In this document: positions 11,901 through 24,545 of the stretch, piece by piece | How positions within the stretch are numbered: position 1 is the stretch's first letter | How the letters are laid out: every line of letters begins with the position of its first letter | Source: Acanthornis magna | Lineage: Eukaryota; Chordata; Aves; Passeriformes; Acanthizidae | Assembly: GCA_036785705.1 (NCBI GenBank) | Contig: JAWUZG010000006.1 | Coordinates: 186,001 to 250,000, forward strand | Reading direction: 5' to 3' | Length of the DNA stretch: 64,000 nt | Translations under genes and position numbers: made by a program | Notes under the pieces: model-generated | What the model saw: the letters and a program-made list of their open reading frames with translations, nothing else | Told to the model about the DNA's origin: nothing | Databases searched by the model: none

Positions 11901-14900
11901 AAATAAGTAATATTTGAAAATACCATATGGACAACATTAGTCACTTGGTCCTGGACAAGGTGAACTATGAGGTTAATCTAGTATGGCAAATCCCATTGAT
12001 AATGTTGGCATGTGCTCCACAAAATTGGCTGCCCAGGGAACAAGGGAAACATTGTTTTTTTACTGTGTGACACAGGAGACCTAAAGCAGTCAAAAATCCA
12101 GTTACTGGAAGATAGTACACACCAGACAGGAGGTATTTGCTAAAATTACACATGCTGGACATTGCTGCCCTAATTTCCCTGTATAATTGCTGAATTTGTA
12201 TTGTAGCGTATGCATCACTAAATTTCCTAAAACTGCGAAGCAATTTGATCAGCTCTGTTGAGGAGTTTTTATGTGTCAAACCTTGTAAAGTACTGATTGT
12301 GAAAGAACCATGAAAGAGAAAGCCACAGAATCCCTTTAAAATATGTCAAACAAATCAAGCAAGGACAAAAATCAGGTGACAGAAATTGCATTTCTTTTTG
12401 TGAACAGGAAAAAAGGAATTTTGCTGTAAGCTAGGCCATGCTTTTCCATCACTTAGCACCATTAATGCTGCACTAACATAGCCTAATCCTTTTTGTCAAT
12501 GTATTTCTGTTAATTTGACAGCCTTTGGTAACATTCACATCTCTCTTGGGATGTTAATATATCCTGGGTTGAAGTGAATAGAGTGTGAAATTATGGTTTA
12601 TAGCTCATTTTGAAATTATTTTCTTCTTCAGAAGATTAGAGAAACCCATATGCATGGTTCAAACTCTCCCCTACCCATGTGATGGGGAATGGAATAAACA
12701 AATAAATATTGGTCAGCGTCCTTGCAGCACGCTGTTGCACTATGTCTGGCCTTGGGAGAGCTGTATTAATTCCACTGCAGTGCTCTGTCAGAGGAGTAAT
12801 CCTCCACTCAGAGTCAGGTGAAGTTTCCCTAGAGCTGTGGCACAGTGGATCTGCCACCTACCTGTGGATGTTGGCGAGCTCCCAAATACTTTGGAGTTGA
12901 GTATGTGTGTCTAAGAGCCACTTTGAAAACATCAGGGCTAAAGATGTGGACAAGTCATTGTGCTCTTTAATAAGACATTATGGTCAGTGGTTTTTTTGTC
13001 TTCCATGTGATAATCATGGTCTTGTTGGATTTCCACATTCCCATGGAAATGAAGTTAGGATGTGCACAGAAATACTCCCATTCATTTTGTATTCTTTCCA
13101 GTGCGCTTTTTATCTACACATCATGGAGCAGAAAATGAGAGGCTTGCACTCCCCTAATTCTTACAGGGGATCATTAGGATTCCCCACTGTTGTCTAATCA
13201 TATGCTGTCCCATTGATGTGTAGTCAATTGCTGGGTAATTGTGTTTTGTGGAGTAGATCTCGCTTGAGTAAAGCAGTGTGTTGGCTTTAGTTCCGGGAAA
13301 CTGGTATGGATTTTTGAGCTCTTAAATGAACAACAGATCATTCTGTGCTCCACAATGTATAAGCACAAAGTATGGAGGGAATAAGTAATGGAGAAAGGAA
13401 CATTTAAAATTTATGTTTGCAGGTGGACTTGTGTGTGGAAGAAGTATCTCACATGCATGGCAAATCAGCTTATTTTTAATTTTTGAAATGCTGGAAGGAG
13501 TTTGTGAATAAGACTGCCAGTGGGGCTGCCTTAGCCACTGGAATATGCCTGTCATAACACACTGGGTTGAAGTTCCTGCTGTGAACTGGGGAGCTGTGAG
13601 GCCTGAGCAACACCAGGGAGAGTAAATGAGTGGTGTGGAGGAAAAAAGTTGTCTTCAAACTCTTTTTTTATTGTGTGCTCCTCATGCTCTGAGCTGCAGT
13701 CGTTAGCCCACTGTGGGTGAATGGAGTAGAGTTCCAGCTGAAGCCGTGCTGTGTACCCAAGCTTCTTTGGTCTGGATAATATTGCTGAGTGTTTTCTGCA
13801 AGTTGAGGGAATGCAGGGCCCTGCAGTCTAATATTCAGGTATATATTAGGAAAAGAATCCCTTGGCACCAGGGCAGTTATGGCGAGCCCCATGATGTCTC
13901 ATGGGCATAGGCCATTATTTATTAAACAAAACTTATAAAACAAAATCTCTTCCCCACAAAGTTATAGATGGGCAGGGTGGAGGGAAAACTGACTCCTTTC
14001 ACAGAAGTACCAAATTCACTGAATTCACCACATCAACTTCATTTTGTACGGTCTAGCTGGTTGGCCCAGAAAGTGCTTCTGTCTTTGAGGGTTTCTGCAG
14101 GTGGGGGTCGTGCCTGTCCCAGGCAGCCAGTGGGGTCATCTGCTGGGGGGGACACTTTGGGCTGTCTGGCCTGGCTTGGCTTTTGCTTTGTTGCCACCTC
14201 TGTGGGGTACACTAGGCTATTTTCAAGCTAGTGGTATTATTAGGCTAAATGACTTTAAACCAGGAACCTTCATGAGTGTGTGGGTGCTGCAGGGCAGTGT
14301 TGATCAGCCTCGGTGTGAAACTGAGAGCAGCAGCACAGGAAAGGTTACTTAATATTATTTTATGGCAGCACATACGTTTTGCAAATGGCTGTTTTGAAGG
14401 TTAGCCTTTTGCACGTGCTGCTTTTCCCAGTTCCCTGTCTGCCTTCAGCTCACAGCCAGGCTGGCCATGGTTATTACCTTAGAGTCATTTTTTGAGTTGC
14501 ATTTGAGATGAAGATAAGAGGTAGGGCAGATTATCGGTGATAGCTGATGAGGTTGTTATGATGAGACATTAGCTAGGGATGGGAGAAAAGGGAGAAAATA
14601 ATAATGTGTTCGCTTTCCTGTGTGATAATGGTGTGGCAGTTTCTGTGCACATACAACGCCAGTAACTCCGTGTGTTGAGAACCACGAACAGAAGGTTATA
14701 AAGGCTGCAGAGCAGTTCCAGCTGCTGTTTTATGCAGATGCACCACAGTATGAAATGATGAAATTTGCTCGTAGCAAGTTTTGCTTCCTCTTAATTTATT
14801 ACATTTTGTATACTAATGTGTTCTATCATAAAACTCCATTTTCACTGACCCATAGATTTTTTTAATATGCACCAGCTCTCTCAGACAAGGCAGACACAAT

Positions 14901-15064
14901 TTTTCTTAACATATTTTTCAGCAAGACCAAGGAAAAAGAGTGAATTATGATGAATTTTGTATAAAAACGTACATCAGAAAATAATCTGAATTAAGACTAA
15001 ATGCTTGGGTTTATATTTTTCTTATTTTTCTTTCTTATTTAACTGCTCTATCCTTTTTCCCTAG
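8961..15064. other. AT-rich non-coding stretch
   Basis: No gene is supported. A single weak exon-like interval occurs at 11,175-11,325: an acceptor-like TCTAACTCTCCCAATAG is followed by a 50-codon frame containing Y-M-C-T-A-C and ending in a stop 20-odd bases before the next GTGAGT donor. That is not a valid internal exon. Poly-T occurs near 9,841-9,854. The remainder is unremarkable. Confidence 0.5.
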
Positions 15065-15176
15065 TCCTTGTCTAAAGATTGAAAAATTCATAGTAAAAGA
15101 AGTATGTGATCACAATCCGATCTTTACTGTGCAGACAAATGCAGAATTCCTTCAGTTTAATGACTCCACTGATTAA
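15065..15176 (+). CDS. Possible terminal coding exon (36 codons plus stop)
   Basis: The acceptor is excellent: about 45 bases of near-continuous pyrimidine ending CCTTTTTCCCTAG at 15,064. The exon then reads one base to complete a codon, followed by 36 codons and TAA at 15,174-15,176. The peptide starts PCLKIEKFIVKEV and ends NAEFLQFNDSTD, with no family I recognise. The phase (needs a preceding exon ending with two bases of a codon) does not match the 2,830-2,876 candidate directly, so intermediate exons would be required. A frame of this length by itself is not significant; the acceptor strength is the main support. Confidence 0.2.
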
Positions 15177-17294
15177 AAAACTCATAGGAAAGACTGGGAG
15201 GAACTGTAAAAGTTCAGTAAAATTAAGAAGTCCTGGGGGTTTTTGTTTTGTTTTGTTTTGTGAATATAATTACTGAATAAGCAGGTCCCAAGAAAATGTT
15301 GAGCTGAAACCAAATCCTTAATTTGGCCATTGAAGTTGAATTCATAATTCCTCAGTGAAGTTATTTTTACTGCTTAAGGTAAAGAAGTTCTAAATATTAC
15401 TGTAACATCACCGATTGTTAAACATGGAGGTAAAAGCTGAGTATTTATGCTTTATGAGAAGGTAGAGGAGTGGTACAAGACATCATGACTATTGTTATAT
15501 TTTTATTCCTTGACAGACAGCTACTAACACCTTGTACTATAAAATATGGGCATATATGCCAAATAACATTGGTTACACATTGTTCTTTGTGGCATTTTCA
15601 ACACATCCACTAAGTCTCTGTTCTACTCACCACTCTCTTATTGCCTGCAGAGAGCTTTGCCAATACTTGATGAGTCATCACATGATTTCTGAATTTAAGG
15701 AAAATAAATGCTCATTTGATATGAACAGGGCTGATGCCACTAAGAGGACTTTGGGGTTTGCAGGTTTATCACAAGTTGCATGTGTGTTACCTTCACAATA
15801 AGGCTTTAGGTGTTAGAAGGATGAAGAATGCAGTCTATTACTACCTCTTAATAGATATCAGGACTATCCTGTTCACAGGGATGGATGTGTACTTGAGGCA
15901 GCCACCATGCTAATTACCACTTCCTCAACTTGGGAATCCCAGTTTGTTCATCAAACATGAAATATCAAAGTCAACAACAGTCTGGCATTTAGTATTTTCA
16001 TATTCACATCTTCACTGTTACTGGTATGTTTTTTTAAGTCATATTTTACGCATCCAGTTGCAAACACGAGTTGGTTTTCAGTGTAAGGACAGCTGGTAAG
16101 GGCAGATTGGGAATGCAGGAAAACAAGAATGAATTGCCCAGGCCTATCAGTTGTGCAGCAGAGGGATATAGGAATTGAAATGTCAGTGTTTTGGAGAGGG
16201 GGTGATCAATGTGAATTTGAAGCTTGTTTCTGCCTCACTTCAAGTGACAAAATATTCCTGACATCAGCTTTAGGAAAGAGACTTATATTACCTGTGAATT
16301 GGTTAGGGACTGCCTTGCAAGGAGAACTTTGTATATATTATCAATTGCAGTATTTTTGAAACAAACACAACCAAGACTCATAATTTCACAGCAAGGACAA
16401 GAAAACAGAAATCTCAGTGGCAGGCTCACACTGAAGGAAAGGAACTAAAAGGTACCAAGCCTACCTCACTCCAAAGGTAAAGGTTATAAGAGCAGCTCTT
16501 ATACACCTCAGTGCAGAAGCTTGCATCCACTAAGTGGCCATCTGCTGAGTAGAAAAAATAAATGGAAGTGTGAAAGGTTTTTCTTGGCATAGTATAATGT
16601 CAGATACCCATATCTGCAATTTAAGATTATACTACACTGGGAAGTAAAGCAAAAATAACCCTAAAAAATCTCCAGCCTTTTCCAGCTGATTGTTGCCTAG
16701 GATAATTCAATTACATATTATACATGTAGAATGAATTATTTAAAAATCCAGTATTAAAAGAATTAAAAAGCAGCAGTTCTTTTATTTCCCTGCTAAATGT
16801 AACCACCAAGACTTTGTCCTTCTGTAAGTAAAATCAGAAATATCTAAACTTTTGCCAGGGTGTGTGTCCTGTTGGATCTGTATATTCACTAGAAACACAA
16901 GGGTGCTAGGGTAGGAATCACCAACATGTTCTATGCATATCATTGAATATTCCTTGTAGATGATAGCTGTGAGTCTTTTGTGAGTTGCTGTGCCCATCAG
17001 TACCCCTGGATCCTCTAGGGCTTGTGCTCAGGCTGGAGAGATGTCCTGAAACACCTTGTGCACAGCCATGGATAAAGGCCCAAATATAGATTTGCACATA
17101 GAGTGCAAATCTCAAAAGCAGGGCAGAAACACAATCATGTATAAAGATTTGATTTTATCAGTAACCTGGCAAGCAGAGTCTAGAAAAAGAAAGAGGCCTC
17201 TGTTCAGCATATTGCCAGCTTTTCTGTTGTGTCCTAAATTTTTTGTACCAGTAACATTTCTCAAGGTGTTGGTAGGAATTTCTGCATGAGCAAG
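15177..17294. other. Non-coding stretch; (TTTTG)4 at 15,240-15,261
   Basis: No gene is supported. A short TTTTG pentanucleotide run is present. The outer boundary of the inverted repeat is not visible, so this interval may belong to the left arm. Confidence 0.5.
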
Positions 17295-19641
17295 GCTGCA
17301 AGATATGGTTCTACTAATGCCAATATCTTTTGAGGTGTATGGCTGCTCCATTCGGTGGGGATTTGTACTGATGGGTAGCTCTCTAGAAGCCAGCTGAAAT
17401 ATGTACCCATATGAATTTATGTTGGTTGTAAAATTACATGACAGAAGTGCAGTATTTCCTGCGAATTATTACTGTATGCCTTCCTAAGTCTCTCATCTTA
17501 CATTACATTTCCTAAACTCAGGGCTAAAATGCTGTACTTTTTAGGTATGTATTTCAAAGGTCAGCATGGAGTTATATCTCAATTCATATATAAGAAAGAA
17601 AAATAATAATTGCGAGGAAGTGTTGCTATTCAGTGGCTTTGCCATCAATCTCCTTCTTGTTTTTACTTCATTTGCAGCATATGATTTCAGGGCATGAAGC
17701 CAAAGTGGACTTTTGCATCAGCTAGTCTCACTTGCATATAGCAACTCCTCAATTATCACTTAGCTTCTCCTTTGTTATGCTCTGTGCTCCTTAGTTTATA
17801 AGGATTGCTTTCAGTAAGACAGTTAAACTCAATATAAATGTGCTTTGAGATTAATACCTTGCCTATTAATTTCTTCCCAGCTTCTCATCTTCATGGTTAA
17901 AAATATACATCAGGTAGGAATCTGAATGCACTTAGTTTTGGCTTTTAGCTGACTGTTCTTGCTGCCTACCAAGAGTGTTAAGTCATAACAGACATCTGGC
18001 TATATATAGAGAGGAAAAAACTGTAAGTATTATTTGAATGCTAAGTGTACTTCAGGATTTTTAAGACATCTCACTATAAGCCTTATTAGTCTTTTATGTT
18101 CTTGCATTTCCGGGCTGGTATGACCTGAACAGAGAGAATGAGATTGTCATTTCCCTTCTGCTAGGGGTGAATATAATTTATTTTTCTTATTATTATTGGA
18201 CTCTCTTAACAGGAATTAAGGCTCATTGCTTTAAAGACACATGTGTTTAATAACAGGGATTTGATGTGTGCTGATCTCAGTGCCCATATGAAGTCTTCTG
18301 CAGATCAGAAGCAGTGCACAACTGCAGATATTTGTGCACATGAAGTGCCTTAGAGGACCACTGCCTAACTGCATGCATTTTACATGCTTTTCTTCTGATA
18401 TGGATCTAAAGCTGCCAACAACAGCGTGGGAGCAGCAAAACTTAAAAGGAAAGGAAGGAATGTTTCCAATAAAATTTGCCTCCCTTGCATAGTCTAAGTG
18501 ACAGCAAGCATTCCAGCTTTGAGGGCTTCCAGTTGGCATTGTATGAAAATATATTTCAAAGTGGGGAGAAAATATGAATATAAAGAGGAAGAAGAATGAA
18601 CTGCGGCGCCACTGGGCTTCATACAAATTCACAGCCAAGGCTGTGGAGAGGGAAGTGGTGACAACTTTGGAGTTATATGTGCGTAAGAGCAAAGTTTCCC
18701 ACACGTGTTCTCATCAGTATCACAGTTTGGGGTGCTTGGTAATGGAGGTTTGGGCTTCAGCCGGTAGGGAGGCAAGGGCAACCACAAAGTTCAGATCTGG
18801 ATCCAAATGCCTGCGTGTTTGGGAGTAGTTATCCCTCTGGTTCGAGATTTTACTCATCTTAGCCGTGCACAAAAATAAGTAACAAACATGAAAAAAGATG
18901 ATTTTCAAGTTGGAGCTGTAATACTTTAAGTATTTAAGCCCTTTAGCGGTTTTGATTAACCAGGGGATTACATGAGATTTTGGGTGCCATTTACTTATTT
19001 CATTTTAACAAATTTATATATGACAAATACTTTGTCATTTGTACTGCAGAGCAATCTTAAATGAGCCCGAAATGAGGTCTGGAGTAAATACCACTTGTGC
19101 CTCCATATTAGATCTTGTGCTTTAGGGAGCACTTGGTTATCTGCAGGAGAGAGAGTGAGCTCCTACCATACTCTAAAACCAGCTCTTCAGCTGTACTAAG
19201 GGAGAAGAGATGGAGGCCACTGTGCTGGCAGTGACGTGGCAACCACTTGCCAATGTCACAAAGCCATGGGCAGAAATGGCTGCTGTGAGTTGCACTTGCT
19301 GTAGAACATTGCTGCATTTTGCTAAATATCCTCATTTTCTGCTTGAAAGATCTGATTTTTCCCCCATTTTGGGGGACTCTGCTTCTACAAGCATAAATGT
19401 GGACATTTTGTGCTTCTACTTATTCTACGCCCTGCAATTAAGTCATCTTCCTGACCTAATTGCATGGGGTAGAATATACAGAAGATGCTGGAGAGTGCTT
19501 AATTTATTTGGAGTTGAGGAGATGGCTTCAGTTGCTGGAGTTGGCACAGCAGCAGCCTACAACCATTGCTCTTGCACTTCTGTTGTGGCAGGAGCTCCTT
19601 GGTTCTTGGAGGTGCTAGAAAATCCCTGCTTCTTGTAAGAA

Positions 19642-19695
19642 GAATTCTTTGCTACAATTTCACCCCCTGAATTCTTTGCTACAATTTCACCCCCT
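19642..19695. repeat. 27-bp tandem duplication (two copies), left arm
   Basis: A unit starting GAATTCTTTGCTACAATTTC and ending ACCCCCT occurs twice without a gap (19,642-19,668 and 19,669-19,695), followed by a decayed CCCCTGAAAC echo. The unit length is a multiple of three and lies in a 75-codon minus-strand frame (19,557-19,784), where it gives a repeated GEIVAKNS peptide. The same duplication is present in the right arm, so it predates the arm duplication or has been copied by gene conversion. Confidence 0.93.
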
Positions 19696-21389
19696 GAAAC
19701 CCCCTGAAACTCTGCCTGAGTTGGGGTCAAAAGCACATCCAGCAGCTCCTTTGGAATAAGAGGCAATGGAATTGTGACAATCATTTTCCATTTTATTCCA
19801 TTTCAACCACAGATAAAACTAACACCAATTTAATTAAACGATCTTGCATATATTGATCAGATTCTGAAATTTGCATTTAATCCTAATAGCTGCAGTGGCT
19901 CGTAACATATTATATAGAATAAACAGGTTTTGAAGAGATTATTTGCTATGTTGGTGGTGGTTTTGTAAGAAAAGAAGCTAGTGGTCCTTTCTAAAAGCTT
20001 TGTAACTCAGGGTCTCCTAAATAATAAATGTCTGCCTTGAAAATAAGGCTGTCCCATGCTCCCTTGTGTCCTGGTGGTTAGGTCACACGAAGCAAACAAT
20101 TGAGCAAGCACACTGCATAAGTCTGACAATAGATAGGTCCTTGGGAGCAGATGTTCACGCTTTAGCTGTTCTTTTAAAAGAGCATGATCATTCTAATGTA
20201 AACCAAAGGTGTTTCTTTTTTTTCCTGGTCTTACAAAAAAACCACATCTGAGTAGTCCTCATGCTCCTTCTAATTATATGAGCTACTGATTTTGGATTAA
20301 TGTTCTTCGTTCCAATTCAGACTGTTCCTGTTAAGATGCAGCTGGCGTCAAAATGATCCTATCTTATGACTACTACTGTATATGATATAATTAAGGAGTA
20401 ATCCCTTTCAAAATTGGTCATTAGCATTAGCTAGCAATTTGCTAAATTTGCTTCAAAAGGTTAATGCTACAGCTATGGTAAACAATAACTTATTTCATGG
20501 GGATTTATTGCTGTTAAAAAGTATAATTAGTTTCTAATAGCAATACTTAATTTTTTAAAAAAACTGTAGATTGGTTGACTGCACTCGGATTGCTTACAAT
20601 GGATATTTTCCTGGCAGATGGGTAATCCTCTGTTAGTAATTTCAATTCTGAGTTCTCAGATTTAGCACTTCAATTATGCATTCTTCGTTTGTTTTATTAA
20701 TTGTTTGATTATGTTTGACAATGCTGAACTCTACATGCATGCATAATATATGACATATTATTAATGAAATTTTGCAATGTGACAGGCTCTGGTTACTCAT
20801 GAGTAATACAGCAACCGTCACATAATAAATAAAGTAAAGTGACTTTATGTAAGCTTGTTCTAAGTCCTTAAACATAATTATCTGAATTGTTGAAAGGAAA
20901 TAAGTGTTGAAGTTACTCTGATGCGTGATGTAGTAATTTGAGGAAATAAATTCTTATGCAATAGGTAGAACTCTTCTAAAGATGTTTATGACAGGAACAA
21001 ATGAGATAAATGGAGATATTCTGTACTTAATACCAAGGCTGAAGGTGGCTGAGATTGGTGTGCTAACCCTTGCTGTAAATTCCTGCCGCTTTATTAACTG
21101 CAGCAGAACTGGATATAATTACATAGGCATAGAATTTAGCCGGGAGGGAATATTGCTGCTGTGTGGAGCTGAAGTTCTTGCAGGATAGGAAACACATGAC
21201 TGATGAATTCTGTGAGTTGCTGGAGAGCCTCATTCATGTCTCTGGTTTCATGTCTCTTCTGTACATAAAACCCAATAACCTCAGCTCCCTCTCAGTGCCT
21301 TCAGATGCAAATATTCTGCCATGGAAATCTAAAGTAAACCTTTAGTTTGAATCAAACAAAATGAAAACAGTTTGCTGAGTTGCGGAGTC

Positions 21390-21653
21390 TCATTTCAGGT
21401 GACTTTGAGGTGTGTGTGGCAGGTGTGTGCTGCTCTGGTGCCTCGTGGGAGCTGTGTGTGGGTGCGTTCTTCCCTCATTCTTCACTCCTCCTGTACTGCC
21501 TGACCCCCAGATCTCTGTGTGCAGAGATATTCTGAATTTGGCAAAAGGCTGAGTCTGACCACAGAGTTTGCAGGTGACGGAGAAGGTGAAGTGACAGTCG
21601 CTGGAACTACAGCTCCCACAGTTCTCCACGGCTTGAGGATTGCAGGTTTTGCA
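21390..21653 (-). CDS. Cysteine-rich open frame, possible zinc-ribbon exon or remnant (left-arm copy)
   Basis: Read on the minus strand from an AG at 21,654-21,655, 87 codons are open to a TGA at 21,390-21,392. The first 35 or so residues carry a dense cysteine pattern: CKTC, then CGSC, a further SDC, and CKLC followed by G. The CKLCG is followed by QPFAKFRISL. Paired CxxC knuckles leading into a beta-strand-like F-x-K-F/Y-R-x-S-L segment resemble zinc-ribbon OB folds such as the RPA1 C-terminal domain; this is a pattern-level resemblance only. The C-terminal 27 residues are low-complexity (H, T, P, S). The frame is open upstream to 21,833 as well. All cysteines are unchanged in the right-arm copy; I see V/L and K/E as the only changes. 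No promoter, poly(A) signal or clear second exon is identified. It may be a chance frame or a gene remnant. Confidence 0.22.
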   Translation of the reverse strand, partial: CKTCNPQAVENCGSCSSSDCHFTFSVTCKLCGQTQPFAKFRISLHTEIWGSGSTGGVKNEGRTHPHTAPTRHQSSTHLPHTPQSHLK

Positions 21654-21798
21654 CTGAAGTTGACTTTTTTGAAAAGTAACGTTACATAAGGACTCAGGGA
21701 AATATATTCCAGTGCTTGCATTAAATGTTTTGAGGCTTTTGTTCCAAAGTACTTTTGTTTGTATTGAAAGTACCAGGAAAACACTTATATTTTCAAAA

Positions 21799-21828
21799 TT
21801 AAAAAAAAAAAAACAAAAAAAAAACCAG
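21799..21828. repeat. A-rich homopolymer tract, left arm
   Basis: An interrupted poly-A run, which mirrors a longer uninterrupted T run near 59,476-59,498 in the right arm. The lengths and interruption differ, one of the few visible small differences between arms. Confidence 0.85.
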
Positions 21829-24234
21829 AACATTTCATTCTGTAAAGCATTTTGATGTATAAAAACTCCACAATTTTTCCTTAGGCTGCATGATATTACA
21901 CTAGTCTTGTTTTTAGTAAAATATTTTTCAGTGATTTCTCACATGATGTAGGGGTTCTGTATACAAAGAAGGAGAAATAATGGTTGCAGATAAATTTTTT
22001 CGCTTACTGAATTCCATAAAATGCGTACTCACCTTCTTTGTACTTACAGAGTAAAATTATTTTTAAAATTTCCAAATATTTTGTTAAATCTTCCTTCTTG
22101 TTGCTTTTTTCTTCCCCTCTAGAGCCTATATTAGCATTCCTACTTTAGGACTTTTACCAATTGTTTAAATTACAATACAATTTTGAGATAATTCAACCTC
22201 TAAATAGCAGAATTTAGTAGCAAATTATCACCTTAAGTGAAATCACAGAAATCATTGATGCAATAATCCATTACACTTTTGTTACCAGTTTCTTGTTGGT
22301 TGTTATTCACCTGCATTACAGTCAGTAACTTCACAGGAGAAAAGCAGACCTCAGTAGAAAGAACATCAACCAACCTGGTCAAGACTACCACCTCCAAATT
22401 TACAGTTTTTATTATATTTTTATATTTCTATTATATTCATATGCTCTGGACAGTTCCTCCAGCTTCATTTAGACAGGGTCAATAGAACCTAACCGTTCTT
22501 TTCTGGGTTTCTAGAGAGAATTAGAAAATAGTATCTGTTCATTTCCTTGCAAATCTCAACATTTTATCAAGACAGGAATGCATTACTGCAAAGAGTTCTT
22601 TTGTGAAGCAGGTTCTACAGATTAGATTTAAAGATTTAAATAGGTATTTTTTTTGTGATTGTCATTTTTGTTTCCCTTTTGAATTGTCTTTAAAGACAAA
22701 CTGACAGCCTCGTAAATTAAATAGAAATTGTTATGTCTGAAATTCATGTGCATTCATTAATATTGGAAGTTAATGTTATAAAAATCTTCAGCCATATCAT
22801 AATCTCTTTAAGTGCTACTAATGCATACTCATACTTTTCTTATGTTGTCTTCTGTCACTAAAAAGTAGATTCTGCTTTCATTTACTGTAGCTACAAACTA
22901 CTGACAGCATAGCTCATTTCCGAGCATGTAAAACTGTAATTAAGATTGTGGCATGCAGTTTTGCCTCCCTGGTGCACTACAAAAAGAAAACTGACTTTCC
23001 CCAAAATTTCTTATCTGCAAAAGGAATTTTGGGACACTTTAAGAGAGTGCATTCAGTGACTTTTTATAATCTTTATTTCCTACTCCATTACAGAATTGCA
23101 TAGACTAATAGTACTATTTTTTTAAGCAGAACGAGATTCAGCTTGTGAGCAGTAAAGCACAATTCAGTAGAAAAAGGTCTATGTGAAAATTCATTGCAAA
23201 CATAAACAAGAATATCTCTGTTGACTGCACTGGCCTTGTGCATTTCAGGAGACAGAGTAGTCTAAGAAGTCAGTACCTCAGTCAGGACAGATGGATGTAT
23301 TTTACTCTCTTTTAGTCTCGTTCTATCAGCTGTGTGATTCAGCTGGCATCTGTGCTTTGGTTTTCATGCTACAGATCCTGTTATATCAGTTCCAGTGACA
23401 CAGAAGTAGTAATTCATCTGTATGCTGACTTTTCTGACACAGGTATGTTTGAGATCATGGAGGTGTTATTTTAAAGAGCACATTGTTACATTGGTCATGG
23501 AGTTACACAGCATTGTCTGTTTTACAGAGAAGTTTCTATGAATGAAATGCACTGTTACTATTGAATAATTAAGCTTCATTGTGGCAATTTTTACGTATGA
23601 AGAGTATGAGAGGAGATCTGTCAGTAACATCTGAATAATAAGCCTGAGATGTACCAAATGCCTTGTGGAAATGTGGTTCCTAGAGCTGTTCTCCCATGCT
23701 GAATTCTAAATATAGGCTTCTGAGATGGAGTAAAATCAGCATTCAAAGCATATTTGTGTTAGGGCTGTTAAAGGATTTACTTCCCATTCACTACCAACAT
23801 TTTTGCTCTCACATTTCTCATCCGTTTACCTACAGACTTACCACAGGGCTTCATTGTGTGCCCTCTTCTATCACACAAATGTGCTGGCTAGCAGAAAACT
23901 AACCATTACTGTATTGATTTTCTTTCATGCCTGCAAGTCATGAAGGTTTTGTGATTAATATAAATCAATATTTGTGGTAGAGCAGAAAGTGATTTGCGTA
24001 ACTGCTGATGAAAAAGAGAACACTGAAACTTTCATTCAACATCATTTTTATCTGTAAATATTTGTCTTAATAGGATTTCCACTGTACCAGGCTTCATACT
24101 GTGAAGCAGGAAGTTTTTGGTGTGATATTGGCAGAATTTCCTCAGCTGTGACCCCCTACAATTTTAACACAATTTTAAAAAGAGCTAGAATCTAAGCTAG
24201 ATACCCTGTTTCCTTATTACTTGTTAGAGGAGAG

Positions 24235-24331
24235 ATGGGATGGGATGGGATGGGGATAGAATAGAATAGAATAGAATAGAATAGAATAGAATAGAATAGA
24301 ATAGAATAGAATAGAATAGAATAGAATAGAT
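24235..24331. repeat. GGGAT and GAATA pentanucleotide arrays at a CR1 3' end, left arm
   Basis: Several GGGAT units run into about 15 units of ATAGA/GAATA. The pentamer is an expansion of the TTCTA tail that terminates the adjoining minus-strand CR1 copy. Confidence 0.92.
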
Positions 24332-24545
24332 TATTTCAGTTGAAGTGCAATAATCACCTAGTCCACCCACCTGACCAAGGACCAACCAAGTCAAAGCTTG
24401 TACGTAAGGGCCTTGTCAAAATGCCTCTTAAACCCTGACAGGCTTGGGACCTCACTACCTCTCTAGGAAAGGCTGTTCCAGTGTTTGACCCCCCTTTCAG
24501 TTAAAAAATGCTTCCTACAGTCCAGTCTAAAGCTCCAGATGAAGG
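24250..24545 (-). mobile_element. CR1 LINE, 5'-truncated 3' end (left-arm copy)
   Basis: On the minus strand the order is characteristic of CR1 3' ends: GGAAGCATTTTTTAACTGAAA, then AACACTGGAACAGCCTTTCC, AGAGGTAGTGAGGTC, a TGACAAGGCCCTTA-type segment, GGTGGACTAGGTGATTATTG, CAACTGAAATAATCTATTC and the pentamer tail. CR1 is the dominant LINE of birds and reptiles. Only about 300 bp remain and there is no reverse transcriptase. The same copy at the mirror position in the right arm shows it inserted before the arms were duplicated. Confidence 0.85.

Noticed and set aside
18231..18704. 157-codon minus frame present in both arms (mate 62,591-63,064)
   Set aside because: No motif, five residue changes in 157 between arms, and a length within what chance gives in 64 kb; persistence in both arms is expected at about 1% divergence.
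19210..19638. 142-codon + frame present in both arms (mate 61,658-62,086)
   Set aside because: No recognisable domain or splice context; chance frame.
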